A stretch of 64,000 bases of DNA from Gammaproteobacteria bacterium (GTDB lineage Bacteria > Pseudomonadota > Gammaproteobacteria > UBA6186 > Azoamicaceae). The position numbers and the translations under genes were made by a program. The stretch covers positions 124,001 to 188,000 of the forward strand of contig JAUIIV010000001.1 of the NCBI GenBank assembly GCA_030431675.1, written 5' to 3'. The notes under the pieces were generated by a model. It was not told the origin of the DNA. It did no database searches and worked only from the letters and a program-made list of their open reading frames with translations. Shown one piece after another: positions 54,976-64,000 of the stretch. Within the stretch, counting starts at the first letter, position 1. Each line of letters begins with the position of its first letter.

Positions 54976-55011
54976 GGTACTGTAAATAGCAAAAATGCCG
55001 TTTGCAGTACC
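54976..55011. repeat. 36-bp palindrome, copy 2 upstream of DUF234 ATPase
   Basis: GGTACTGTAAAT (54976-54987), centre AGCAAAAATGCC, GTTTGCAGTACC (55000-55011). It matches copy 1 at 31 of 36 positions, start-to-start distance 54 bases, same orientation. The centre is almost unchanged, so the whole unit, not only the arms, is conserved. Confidence 0.9.
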
Positions 55012-55076
55012 AAACAGCAAAAAAGGGGCATGTACACTTAGAGTACAACCCAGGTAACAAGGTACACGCTATATTG

Positions 55077-55883
55077 TTAGTCTACCTTGCAATGCTCCTC
55101 ATAATAAGCAACCACATCTAGTGGCTTACCAGTGGTTTCCTCATATACTTTCAGGGCCTTTTTAAAGGCAGGTGAATTCACAGCACTTTCATCATAGTGA
55201 GCTTGAATGCTAAGGATTTCTGCAGCACAATCGTAACGACCAGTTTTAATGTAGGAGATAGCAGCTAGATCAGTGCCGGGTTGTGAAAATAGGGCCACAC
55301 GAGAATCAACTTTTTCACATAGAATATGAGCTTTTACCACTCTTTCGTGATCACCAGTGCCAAAGTATGCAGTAGCTAAATACATTAAAGTCCAACCATT
55401 ATTTCCACCTTCTTTTTCTAAATATGCGTGTGCTAAATAGCGTTGAGCATTATCAATATCTCCAATGTCTCCCAAATATAAACCCTTTAAATGAAACCCA
55501 CCATACCAGTCTGGATACTCCTCAATTAGCTTATTAATGGTTACTAATGCATCTTGTTTTAAGTTGCTCTTTAATTGAAAACCACCTATAGCAAGATATA
55601 AATTTCTAGGTGTAATTTTGTAGTTTAATTTTGATTTCAGCAGATAATCTAACCCCTTCTGATATTCTTCATAATCTCCATAAATTCTAGCCATAAAAAA
55701 TTCAAAAATGCCATCTTTAGGGCAATAATCTGCAAATTCATTCCATGCATCTAACGTCTTCTCTAACCCGTTATTTTTTTGCACAACCTCAATGAACTTT
55801 CGTTCACATAACTCTGCAGAAGGCGCCTCTCCGTAGGCGCATCCTGTTATACTCAATAATAATATAAAAAATATAATTTGCAT
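55077..55883 (-). CDS. TPR-like lipoprotein
   Basis: A 268-residue lipoprotein: leader MQIIFFILLLSITG with Cys15 in a good lipobox (SITGC). The mature part is all helical and TPR/Sel1-like (EFFMARIYGDYEEYQKGLDY, GGFHLKGLYLGDIGDIDNAQ, LMYLATAYFGTGDHERVV). Likely an envelope scaffold. It follows the 776-residue coiled-coil gene by 11 bases, probably one operon, so the two products may work together. Confidence 0.7.
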   Translation of the reverse strand: MQIIFFILLLSITGCAYGEAPSAELCERKFIEVVQKNNGLEKTLDAWNEFADYCPKDGIFEFFMARIYGDYEEYQKGLDYLLKSKLNYKITPRNLYLAIGGFQLKSNLKQDALVTINKLIEEYPDWYGGFHLKGLYLGDIGDIDNAQRYLAHAYLEKEGGNNGWTLMYLATAYFGTGDHERVVKAHILCEKVDSRVALFSQPGTDLAAISYIKTGRYDCAAEILSIQAHYDESAVNSPAFKKALKVYEETTGKPLDVVAYYEEHCKVD

Positions 55884-55894
55884 CTAAACTCCTT

Positions 55895-58225
55895 TTACAA
55901 ACAACATCGATCAAACATGGGATACACCACTGCCTCTTTACGCTCTTCAGTAATTAGAGGGTTTCTTACTAAGTCATCATATTCTTCAGTTCGCGCAAAA
56001 TTATCTAGCATTGTTTTATGAACTCTACTAAAAAACAGTGCAACATAGTTCCACATAAGTTGTTCCGTAGTATGTTGAGCGTTAGGATCCCTTGTAAAAT
56101 TTGGTTTAACTTCACAGTTTATATCCCCACGACTTAACTTAACACTATACCCATCTCTAGATACATCCAATAGATAACCATCAATATGAGCCTTAGGTTC
56201 TATACATAAGCTCAATGCACACCTTTTACTACCTTCAAATACAGAACTAATATGAAAAACCTTTCCACTAAAATAGCTGTTCGAATCTGTAAAGATGTCT
56301 TGATCTTTAAATTCCCCTTCTATTTTCAGGTCAAAATTTCCAGCAAAAAGGTCTATGGAAGAATACAATTCACCAAAAGGATAATATGCACTATATTCCA
56401 AAAGTCGCACTTGCGCATTACCATACGCCTGAGCCTGCAAATAGTACTCACCCGCATCATCATAGCCATGTGACTCATGTACCTTTACATATGCATCCGC
56501 CGCAAGTCCTATTCTACCACCATTTTTCAGTGTTACCATGTAGTCGCGTTTAAAATCTCGCTCATAATTAAACACATGCCGTTTACTATTCACCCCTTCT
56601 TGTAATTCTGCCTTATTTTGATGTTCTTCTGACTTTAGTAGATCCAACGGGATTTCTGAGGCATTTGCAGTAGGTATGAACCAATTTAAGACACGCTCAC
56701 CAAAAGATGGTCTTGTAGGCTGTTGCAGACTAATGACCGTTGCATATTGACTATTATCTCTTGGCCTACATGCAAGATTTACAAAACTAGGTTGCGGTCT
56801 GTTTGCAGCCGGGATAACGATTTGAAACTGTAGACTTCTTTCATCAAACCTTACTCCTCTATTATTAGGTATATCCCTGCTTGCAAATGGCGTAATACCA
56901 AAGCTAGTGTCTAATCGAGCATAGCTAGGTTCCAACCAATTTCTTCTACTGGGTCCAAGATTAGTTGGCGTATTCAATCCCCAGGTATGTTGTGGTGCAA
57001 CAACATAGCCACTACCAAGAGGTGTATATGTAGGTTGACAAGGAATATTTACCCGGGCTGACTGCAAGCCATAGTCAGTAATTAGTAGAAAACGACTGTG
57101 GTAATTATCTCTTGGAGCACCCAATATTGATGCGCGTAGTTGTGCAGGAGGAATGTAACGATATGCTGCATTGTTGTTATAGTTAGGAGTTGTACTACCC
57201 ACATTGGTTGAGGTCGAGGAAGTGGCTCTATTATTACCCCATGAGAAATTACCCTGCAAAGATACACTAGCCACCTGCCTATTCTCTATGAGGTTCACCA
57301 AGCTACCAACGCCTGTCACTAACAAAGCTCCATTAACAAGATTCGCAAATCCAACAGAGCCACAAAGTATTACAGGTTTTAAAGTAGCTAAAGATGACAA
57401 ACCTCCAGTAGCGCCTAAAGCAGCAACTGAAGCCACAAAAATCGCACCATTAATCTGTCGAAATCTTGCTTGCTCTCTTAAATCGGTGATATGTTTATCT
57501 AAACTGTCACCTATCGCTTCTATATTTTGTTTATACCTATTGTTTAAGTCTTTTAAAGCAGTTTCAGTATCTGCATCTATACTTGCAACCACCTCACATG
57601 CTGAAGAGTTTAACCTACCCATTTGCTCATCGAATAGTTTCTTTAATTCATACAAGTGATCATCACGCAACATGTCAAATCTACATCGCTGAGTAGCAAG
57701 CTCAGTCCTTGCTCGGCTATATCTAGAGTTAATTTCAATATCTAGGCTTATATTTTCTTTCTCTAGCAGTTTGAATTTCTCGGCATATAGAGAATCTAGC
57801 TTTTGAAACAACTTTTTCATTATGTGAGGCTCAATTCCGAAACGTACAAGTGTTGCTAGTTTTTGCTCATCAGCTGCTTTGTTGGCTTCTAAACTTTTTT
57901 TTGCTTCAGTATAGGCAGTTTTTCTTTCTGCTTGCACTTGCTTATTTTCTTTAAAAAGCTCAAGCTGTATATCAAAGAGTTCTATATCTAGAGCTCGTCC
58001 TTGTTCTTCCATCTCCTCCCATAGAGCTCTACTTCTATCTACGTATCCTTCGTCTAACTCTTCTATTTTTGAGATATACTCAGCTTCTGCCTCTCTTATT
58101 AATACTTTTCTAGCATCTGTAACTTTGTCAAAGACAGAGATTACCTCATCTCGCTGTTGTTCAGCCATCTCACCTGCTTCCTTTACAGCCTTTCTCTTTT
58201 TCTTACTGTTTGTAAAATAATTCAT
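55895..58225 (-). CDS. Large coiled-coil protein with membrane hairpin, unknown
   Basis: A 776-residue protein, no family recognised. Residues 1-270 are a nearly continuous Glu/Lys/Ala-rich coiled coil; 275-330 hold two hydrophobic segments (GAIFVASVAALGATGGL and VILCGSVGFANLVNGALLV); 330-370 are Ser/Thr/Asn-rich; the rest looks beta-rich (YVKVHESHGYDDAGEYYLQA). No signal peptide. It ends DRCCL. The coiled coil plus membrane hairpin recalls host-vesicle effectors, but this is inference. Operon with the downstream TPR lipoprotein. Confidence 0.6.
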   Translation of the reverse strand: MNYFTNSKKKRKAVKEAGEMAEQQRDEVISVFDKVTDARKVLIREAEAEYISKIEELDEGYVDRSRALWEEMEEQGRALDIELFDIQLELFKENKQVQAERKTAYTEAKKSLEANKAADEQKLATLVRFGIEPHIMKKLFQKLDSLYAEKFKLLEKENISLDIEINSRYSRARTELATQRCRFDMLRDDHLYELKKLFDEQMGRLNSSACEVVASIDADTETALKDLNNRYKQNIEAIGDSLDKHITDLREQARFRQINGAIFVASVAALGATGGLSSLATLKPVILCGSVGFANLVNGALLVTGVGSLVNLIENRQVASVSLQGNFSWGNNRATSSTSTNVGSTTPNYNNNAAYRYIPPAQLRASILGAPRDNYHSRFLLITDYGLQSARVNIPCQPTYTPLGSGYVVAPQHTWGLNTPTNLGPSRRNWLEPSYARLDTSFGITPFASRDIPNNRGVRFDERSLQFQIVIPAANRPQPSFVNLACRPRDNSQYATVISLQQPTRPSFGERVLNWFIPTANASEIPLDLLKSEEHQNKAELQEGVNSKRHVFNYERDFKRDYMVTLKNGGRIGLAADAYVKVHESHGYDDAGEYYLQAQAYGNAQVRLLEYSAYYPFGELYSSIDLFAGNFDLKIEGEFKDQDIFTDSNSYFSGKVFHISSVFEGSKRCALSLCIEPKAHIDGYLLDVSRDGYSVKLSRGDINCEVKPNFTRDPNAQHTTEQLMWNYVALFFSRVHKTMLDNFARTEEYDDLVRNPLITEERKEAVVYPMFDRCCL

Positions 58226-58458
58226 ACTACCCCCATAATCACAATAAATTCTGGATAGCGTCAGTAAGTAGAATTTTATTGTTGTAAGGAGGTATAGAAA
58301 AAATACCTAAGAGTCCTGTACTGTCGCTGCAAGTACAGTTAGATTAACAAAATCATTTACTAATTTTGTATAGCAAAAATAGGGATAAAATCTAAGAGAT
58401 TTATGAGTTACAAACTTATGCTCAAGGAAATTAACTAACAACGTACAGGTTTGGCTTG

Positions 58459-59184
58459 TTACATTTTATGTCTGGCAGTAATAGCAGGTTGCACAGGATT
58501 AAAAAACATCTGAGTTAATTTACTAGGCACATAGCTATCACCCATATTATCTTTAAGAGCATTCTCTACACGACCTTTTAAGTTATCCATCGCTGCTTGA
58601 TCTGCAAGTAAATTATTAGGAATGCGTATTCTATCACCAAAAGCCTTTACAAATTCAACGACATCATCAGCATTCCCACACTCATTTATATATAATGGTC
58701 CTTTTGTAGGCATTACCTCTTTTACCATCTCAACCATAGACTGATTGCCAGCAAGATTTTCTACAGTTACTTGTATATTCTCTTTTCTTGCTTCCTCATG
58801 AGGTAATTTGTCACCCGAACTTTGTGCCGCCATCTCTGGTGAATCACTGGAATTAGAAGCAGGCACTACTCTTTGTATAGTTAAAGTTGGTACAGGTTCT
58901 TTAGAATCATCCTGCACATGCCCTTGAACACGCATAACATTAGGTGTAGATTCATCAAAGTCAAAATTTTCCCTATAATCTGGGTTACCCATAAGACTAC
59001 GTAGCGAAGTTACTACAGCAGCAAATGCCCGCTGAGCTTCTTCAGAAGTTTCACAGGGTGCGAATGCTTGCGTAATACCTACACTACGAGCTTCGCTTAT
59101 TAAGTGCACATTGCCTTCAGCAGCACTATTTGACTTAGCTTTCTTAAGTCTCCCATAACCAGGAAGAAAGCCAGGAGGCTCCAT
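58459..59184 (-). CDS. Hypothetical protein, 241 residues
   Basis: An unrecognised soluble protein with Pro/Gly N-terminus (MEPPGFLPGYGRLKK) and a disordered Ser/Glu-rich middle. The part after residue 140 is probably folded (NQSMVEMVKEVMPTKGPLYI, VVEFVKAFGDRIRIPNN). No signal or membrane segment. Divergent from the CaaX-box protein gene. Effector-like by context only. Confidence 0.55.
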   Translation of the reverse strand: MEPPGFLPGYGRLKKAKSNSAAEGNVHLISEARSVGITQAFAPCETSEEAQRAFAAVVTSLRSLMGNPDYRENFDFDESTPNVMRVQGHVQDDSKEPVPTLTIQRVVPASNSSDSPEMAAQSSGDKLPHEEARKENIQVTVENLAGNQSMVEMVKEVMPTKGPLYINECGNADDVVEFVKAFGDRIRIPNNLLADQAAMDNLKGRVENALKDNMGDSYVPSKLTQMFFNPVQPAITARHKM

Positions 59185-59391
59185 AACAATCTCCTAAAAT
59201 TATCTCATCTTGAACAATATGGGATTATAGCTTATTAAAATGCTTGTTTGACAAAAAAGCTGATTAAGAACACAGCCTTATAATTTTGTCTGAAGAAATA
59301 TCCAGTTGAAGCACAATCTCATGAATGTTACAGTCACCCAAATAAATAGCTGAATATTCTAATAAGTTTTACATATAGAAGGAGTTTACAT

Positions 59392-61065
59392 ATGCCTTTA
59401 TCAAAGCAACAAAAACTAAACCAACAACTTTGCGATGAAATAATCAAATTAAATTTTGAAGAGGCACGCAAACTAATTCAACAAGGAGGAGATCCATTAG
59501 AAATTATAGAATATGATGGTCGCACCTTAGATTGTTTTGGAATGATTCTCAAATACCCTTACAAAGAATGTTTTGAATTTGTTATTGAACATGCAGGTCA
59601 TAGAATAGATTTTTCTAGACACACAATCAACCTAGATGGAACAACAAACAAACTAAATATGCTACAAGAGGCTGCAGTATTGTGTGATGACCAATCTTTT
59701 GCAGTGCTCGCCGAATGCGCAAAAACCAACTTAAAGAACAACGGAAAAAATCTTGCAGAAGTAATTAACGAAACTGTGGAAGGTAAACCGTTTGCTATTT
59801 ATTTAATTTTTACTATAAATATTTGGTTGATTAAAAATAATTTTGCATCTCTATCAAATAAACTCTCACAGCAAAAAGCTATTACACACTTTCATCAAAA
59901 ATGGTTTACATCAGCTGCTCTTGAAACTAATTGGATGGCGCCTTTCACCCAAGAACACCCTCTTCTTATTGAATGGTGCGGTCCTATCAGCACCATCACT
60001 AGATGCACGAAATTAGGACTAGATTTATCAGGTTTAGACCAAGAACGCAAACCCCGTGATTGGGCGGATCTAATGTACACATATACAAATGGAGAACAGA
60101 CAACACTAGAAGATTGGGGTGACTTTGCTGCTGAATATATAAATCTTGAAGGATTAACAATTGAACCTAGTAGCGCACAAATTAGAGTAGACAAGCCGGA
60201 TGGTGTAAAAGAGGAATATAATTTATACATTAGTATACGCACTGGTAATTGTTATGGAAATAATGAAGTCACTATATTAGTCCGATTTAATATACGAGAA
60301 TTAGTTAATACTATAGACGAACTGATAAGACAACAACAACTTGCTAGCGATGTAGCCACACAACATGGAGCACGGCTTGATGCAGTTGAAGGGAAAGTTA
60401 AAGGACTGCATGAACAGTTACAAGTAGTGCCCGAAGTTCAGATCGCAAATTCTAGGCCTAAGGATCAAGAAAAAGCAGTAGTATATGATATTGTATGTGC
60501 TGGCCTAAGAAACAGATTTCAAGCCAAGGAATTGGAAAGAACTGGTATTTTTCAAGTAAATTTCACTAGCAAAAAAGCGACATTTACTCGCAATGCAGGC
60601 GCTTTCCTTGAAGTTCTAGCAAAGTTTGCACCTGTAGGTTCAGAAGTTCTTGCTCTAGGAATATCGGCAGCACGTAACGAAGTCGCAAGCCAACTACAAA
60701 GAAAAGAAGATCAAGAGTATTTCTTAAAAACTGTCGAATTAAATCTTTTACATTTGGCAATAAATATAGCACTTAAAGTCTCGGAATACATATCAGATGC
60801 CCATGAAGCCAGAACAGCTGTAGGTCTGATAGGAAGGAAATTAAACAACATTTCACAATGCCCAGAAGACGCAAATCTGGTAGAGTTTTTAGTGGCCCCA
60901 GTCTTACTACAGCAGCAAGCAAAAAAAGCTGGCTCATCTGGTAGCAGCGCTACACCTCCAGCTCTATTAGTAGCATATAATGGTGGAATGAATGCCGGTT
61001 TTGGTCCTGCAGATCATACTCCAGGCGCTCCACTTCATAAACCCAAATGCTGTGTAATTAGTTAA
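59392..61065 (+). CDS. Ankyrin-like protein with C-terminal CaaX prenylation box
   Basis: A 557-residue protein. Residues about 10-115 look ankyrin-like (IIKLNFEEARKLIQQGGDPL, then YDGRTLDCFGMIL and a second set). A coiled coil lies near 310-345. The C-terminus is HKPKCCVIS: Cys-Val-Ile-Ser is a textbook CaaX farnesylation box (compare Ras CVLS/CVIM), with a neighbouring Cys that could be palmitoylated and Lys residues before. Bacteria lack prenyltransferases for this; Legionella effectors such as AnkB use host enzymes. AGAAGGAG precedes the ATG. A strong hairpin follows. Confidence 0.7.
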   Translation: MPLSKQQKLNQQLCDEIIKLNFEEARKLIQQGGDPLEIIEYDGRTLDCFGMILKYPYKECFEFVIEHAGHRIDFSRHTINLDGTTNKLNMLQEAAVLCDDQSFAVLAECAKTNLKNNGKNLAEVINETVEGKPFAIYLIFTINIWLIKNNFASLSNKLSQQKAITHFHQKWFTSAALETNWMAPFTQEHPLLIEWCGPISTITRCTKLGLDLSGLDQERKPRDWADLMYTYTNGEQTTLEDWGDFAAEYINLEGLTIEPSSAQIRVDKPDGVKEEYNLYISIRTGNCYGNNEVTILVRFNIRELVNTIDELIRQQQLASDVATQHGARLDAVEGKVKGLHEQLQVVPEVQIANSRPKDQEKAVVYDIVCAGLRNRFQAKELERTGIFQVNFTSKKATFTRNAGAFLEVLAKFAPVGSEVLALGISAARNEVASQLQRKEDQEYFLKTVELNLLHLAINIALKVSEYISDAHEARTAVGLIGRKLNNISQCPEDANLVEFLVAPVLLQQQAKKAGSSGSSATPPALLVAYNGGMNAGFGPADHTPGAPLHKPKCCVIS

Positions 61066-61070
61066 CACTC

Positions 61071-61111
61071 TTTCCCCTGGCGCAATTGGTTTCATATAGC
61101 GTCAGGGGAAA
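61071..61111 (+). terminator. Terminator hairpin after CaaX protein gene
   Basis: TTTCCCCTGGCGC (61071-61083) pairs with GCGTCAGGGGAAA (61099-61111) over 13 positions with one G-T wobble and a 15-base loop. No T-run, but stable and right after the stop. Confidence 0.6.
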
Positions 61112-61239
61112 TATCCCTGTCTCAATAAGGCACTTTTCACTTCTATCGCAAAAATGGTATACTCAGCATCAAATTATAGTATACAAACTGATTTTAATAT
61201 TTTTTTATCCCTTAATAATTTTATAGGTAGTTTTTATAT

Positions 61240-62292
61240 ATGAGTCTTTCCAGAGAACAGCAACAAGCAATATACAATAAATGCCGAACACTGTTAGATA
61301 TGCATAATTTTAATGCTATACAAATTTCTCAAGCCCATAACGACCTAAAAGAGTGTCTACAGAAGACTCTAGAAGATACAAAATTAGAGGTACTGCCGCT
61401 TGAAGTTGTTACTATTTTTATTACAGCATTTATAACCAGCCCATCAGCATTAGAAAACTTAAGAACTGAACTAAATTCAATTTTAGTCAGCTTAAGCAAG
61501 GAGAAGCCACAAGAATACTCTGAAGCAAAGAGGTTAAAGCATCCTGAAGAATTTGATAGTGCAACCGATACAGAAGTAAGTCAAGATAGTCAGCAGCAAG
61601 TACCTGACCACAATGAGAGCGTTATAAATAAGCAAATTGAACAGGTAGAGTATGATTTAAAGCAGGTAGAGTATGATTTAAAAGTGGTAGATATATTATA
61701 TGCGCAAACCAAACCTGGAAATCCCACACAAGCAACGCCATTGGCATTAAGAGATTTTATCGAACAAAATACTCTATTTCAAACAACTATACTGCAGTAC
61801 TTTAATAAAAAGGCTCGGAAAATTTTACATTTTTTAGATTTCTCAATTGAGGTCACAGATGAAGAACTTATACAAAAGTTTCAGTCATACCTAGAATCTA
61901 ATCAAAAAGAAAAAGCTGAAGTGCTTAAAATTGCACTCAAAACCCGAGTAAGAAACAACTTTTTAAATCCTGATGTAATTTGGTTACTAGCTCCATATAC
62001 CCAGCAGCCCGAACTACACACTGATGAGTGCCCTGCTCTAGAATCTACTATGGATTACTTTGTTTCTGATGAATTCCCAAACCCTGAAAAATTACGCGGA
62101 CAAATGCAAGCAGTGAAATTTATACTTGTAAAACTAGGTTTTCAGTTCGAACAGTCTCGTGTTAACTCAAGAGCATCAACACCTCTATCTGGCACAAAAG
62201 ATAAATTTGATAATATTCATCCAATAACCCCAACTCCGCCGCCTGAAGACATGGGGGCGACACCATCATCCCCTCGCAACCTAGCTCTTTAA
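61240..62292 (+). CDS. Hypothetical protein, 350 residues
   Basis: An unrecognised soluble, mostly helical protein. The N-terminal 85 residues form one helical unit; 95-130 are acidic and Gln-rich; a 7-residue duplication QVEYDLK-QVEYDLK sits at about residue 135-148; the C-terminal 45 residues are Pro/Ser/Thr-rich and disordered (ITPTPPPEDMG). Follows the CaaX gene on the same strand after a hairpin. The Pro/Ser tail resembles that of the next gene's product. Confidence 0.6.
   Translation: MSLSREQQQAIYNKCRTLLDMHNFNAIQISQAHNDLKECLQKTLEDTKLEVLPLEVVTIFITAFITSPSALENLRTELNSILVSLSKEKPQEYSEAKRLKHPEEFDSATDTEVSQDSQQQVPDHNESVINKQIEQVEYDLKQVEYDLKVVDILYAQTKPGNPTQATPLALRDFIEQNTLFQTTILQYFNKKARKILHFLDFSIEVTDEELIQKFQSYLESNQKEKAEVLKIALKTRVRNNFLNPDVIWLLAPYTQQPELHTDECPALESTMDYFVSDEFPNPEKLRGQMQAVKFILVKLGFQFEQSRVNSRASTPLSGTKDKFDNIHPITPTPPPEDMGATPSSPRNLAL
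61642..61683 (+). repeat. 21-bp in-frame tandem duplication
   Basis: Two copies (61642-61662 and 61663-61683) differing at the last base only. They encode QVEYDLK twice in the 350-residue protein. The near identity shows a recent duplication. Confidence 0.95.
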
Positions 62293-62382
62293 CATAGAAG
62301 CTATTTCAGGTTGTTTTAACTCCATACAAAGAACTCTGAAGTAGTACGACTTATTTTAAAGGACAACTGATTACTGACATCT

Positions 62383-64000
62383 TCAAAAATAGTTAACAGG
62401 TCGTGGAGGCGACCCTTCTCTTGGGGGCGACTCTTCTTCCAGCATATCAATCCCTGGCGGGTGTCCCTTTTGCAATGTCTGCCATGCTAAGGCCATTGGT
62501 TGTTTAGGGTGTCTATATTCTAAAGTGCCCCTTGTAATCGTATAATTACTCTCTACAACAATACCACCAGCGGAATCAACATACTCAGGTCCAACAGTTG
62601 TCAAACACCTGAGTGTATCATTTGACAAAGCGCCCGCACCTTGCAATTCAGGTGCACATACTAAATCTACCCCAAGATACATAGCATACTCTCTAGCTGC
62701 TAATATAAATACCTCGTTCATTCGTGGGAATGAAACGTCAGTATATATTCTCTCCAAGTAAAGTACTGGACCATCATCACCTAGTAACAGGCTCAACTTA
62801 CACCTTGCCAACAGCTTTTTTCCGTCCTCACGATAAAGAGCAAGTAACTTTACATGTGGAGCATATACAAACGTTGTAAGCAGAGATATACTCCATTTTG
62901 TATCAAATCGCTGACAGCTCCCCCCTACTACACCAGCACGAAACAAAAGTATTGGATCACCTGTAACAGCAAACTTAAGCTTTTCATCTTTATCAAGTTC
63001 TTTTTTTGATGTTTTTGACTGATCATTTGGTAATAATATCTTTATTATTTCATCACGAGCATGAGCTACGTCATTTCCAAATTGACCAAGAAAATACCCC
63101 TCCCGCCTTAAACTACTTAGTATCTTGTATACCTCTTGCAAGTTATCTGCAACATCTAACGCCTCATATAATTGATATAATAATATTAATGTCGCTTGTT
63201 GATAATAATTTACTGTACTCACATCTACTTTTGATTTATCTTTTAAAAAATTATATATAGGAGCATATTTTTCCTCATCCAAATGCTGATGCACTAAAAG
63301 AGCACTTCGCAAATACTCTTTACAGTCAAACTTTTGTTTTTGTGGGCAAGGATTTCTTTCAACAAGATCTATAATTTCTTGCAAGTTTAGTTGATATTCT
63401 TGACTCCATTTCCTATATGCAACTGGAGAAATTTTGATGAGTTCTCCTGTATGAGCATTGCCAGGATAATACTTCATTGAAGGGAATAAGCCACTAAAAA
63501 CATGTCGTATAAATCGATCCAGTTTTTCGCGTTGTAATTCAGCATGTTCTTGTTGCAAAAGAATATTATGTTCGACAAATTGTAATATTAATTCTGGCTC
63601 TCTAGACAATAGAGAAAATGCACGATCATCTATAAAATATTGTCGCTTGACACTTGCCAAACTTACTTCCATTATTATGCTAAAATCCTCATGCTGACAT
63701 AAGGCATTTAGCACATCAACATTATTAGTAAGGGTCAGCCCTAATAAGATGTATCCAGCAACATTTCTAAAGGAATATTCCTTTTGATTTTCCAAATGTT
63801 TCGCAATATGTTTTAGCAATTGTTCTGCAAATTCTTTTTCCAGAACTCCCCATTGATTTAAGTATGATATTATATGAATAATCAGATTAATTTTTGTATT
63901 ATCTCTAACAACTCTTCTAGGAATAGGTTTAGCAAAAGACTTTAGCACTTCAACATCTACTTCTTCACAGAATCTGCAGGCTGATAAAGTCAAAATAATA
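62383..64000 (-). CDS. Orphan protein, 5' end beyond window
   Basis: The frame is open from the right edge of the window to a stop at 62383, at least 538 residues. A TTG at 63993 is in frame but the frame stays open to base 64000, so the true start is probably outside. The first 300 residues are helical. From about 345, DPILLFRAGVVGGSCQRFD, then LLALYREDGKKLLARCKLSL and GPVLYLERIYTDVSFPRMNE form a compact alpha/beta domain. The tail is Pro/Glu-rich (EEESPPREGSPPRPVNYF). No signal or membrane segment. Family not recognised; effector-like by context. Confidence 0.6.
   Translation of the reverse strand, partial: IILTLSACRFCEEVDVEVLKSFAKPIPRRVVRDNTKINLIIHIISYLNQWGVLEKEFAEQLLKHIAKHLENQKEYSFRNVAGYILLGLTLTNNVDVLNALCQHEDFSIIMEVSLASVKRQYFIDDRAFSLLSREPELILQFVEHNILLQQEHAELQREKLDRFIRHVFSGLFPSMKYYPGNAHTGELIKISPVAYRKWSQEYQLNLQEIIDLVERNPCPQKQKFDCKEYLRSALLVHQHLDEEKYAPIYNFLKDKSKVDVSTVNYYQQATLILLYQLYEALDVADNLQEVYKILSSLRREGYFLGQFGNDVAHARDEIIKILLPNDQSKTSKKELDKDEKLKFAVTGDPILLFRAGVVGGSCQRFDTKWSISLLTTFVYAPHVKLLALYREDGKKLLARCKLSLLLGDDGPVLYLERIYTDVSFPRMNEVFILAAREYAMYLGVDLVCAPELQGAGALSNDTLRCLTTVGPEYVDSAGGIVVESNYTITRGTLEYRHPKQPMALAWQTLQKGHPPGIDMLEEESPPREGSPPRPVNYF

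Noticed and set aside
54892..55020. Repeated peptide at the front of the DUF234 ATPase frame
   Set aside because: It is only the translation of the two palindromes; the ATG at 54891 has its own ribosome site and begins at the domain.
55895..55910. C-terminal CCL of the 776-residue protein as a Rab-like prenylation signal
   Set aside because: It is not a four-residue CaaX box, and Rab-type prenylation needs more than the end motif.

Overview
The window looks like chromosome of a host-associated, probably intracellular gammaproteobacterium of the Legionella/Coxiella/Rickettsiella/Berkiella type. This is inference from content: an AT-rich sequence with ordinary gammaproteobacterial housekeeping order (yebC-ruvCAB-ybgC-tolQRAB-pal-cpoB, rplU-rpmA-obgE, ileS-lspA, dapA-bamC) is interleaved with orphan genes carrying eukaryote-like signatures. 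No rRNA, IS element, prophage or CRISPR array was seen.

Layout. 1-5.0 kb: an effector-like block with a canonical eukaryote-like protein kinase (cut by the left edge), an RND-pump remnant, a protein with 32-residue helical repeats, a possible nuclease-like protein and a membrane-anchored glycosyltransferase-like protein. 5.2-8.1 kb: a short leader ORF, a cyclodipeptide synthase of the XYP type and a PAS-PAS hybrid histidine kinase in one array. 8.1-18.3 kb: dapA with a miniature bamC and dam, gcvR, an AI-2E family permease, tusA, bepA, an IcmD/DotP-like small membrane protein, tRNA-Lys, a queuosine-precursor transporter next to a Chlamydia-type tgt, an MntA-HepT toxin-antitoxin pair and an MFS carrier. 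19.0-26.7 kb: the Tol-Pal and RuvABC cluster. 26.8-38.1 kb: a methyltransferase, heat-shock-controlled hsp20, aspS, a four-gene minor pilin operon, a decayed hicA with intact hicB, a 1.2-kb decayed stretch, lspA-ileS and a pilA-like gene. 38.3-46.2 kb: a 608-residue orphan, an ATPase-nuclease, a DEAD-box helicase, decayed pilins, a SET-domain-like protein and an RGS-domain-like protein. 46.4-50.3 kb: murJ, rpsT, obgE, rpmA, rplU. 50.6-55.0 kb: two more ATPase-nucleases, an outer-membrane barrel and rdgB. 55.0-64.0 kb: a second effector-like block including a protein ending in a eukaryotic CaaX box (CVIS).

The most striking signals are: (1) the cyclodipeptide synthase placed directly before a PAS hybrid kinase, which could be a make-and-sense signalling pair; (2) three stand-alone ATPase/PD-(D/E)XK genes (40.2, 50.7 and 53.5 kb), each preceded by its own 36-39 bp palindrome next to its start codon; (3) SET, RGS, CaaX and kinase signatures suggesting secreted proteins aimed at a eukaryotic host; and (4) a Chlamydia-like Tgt beside YhhQ, suggesting salvage of host queuine rather than preQ1. 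All functional calls come from reading motifs in the sequence; no database search was possible.
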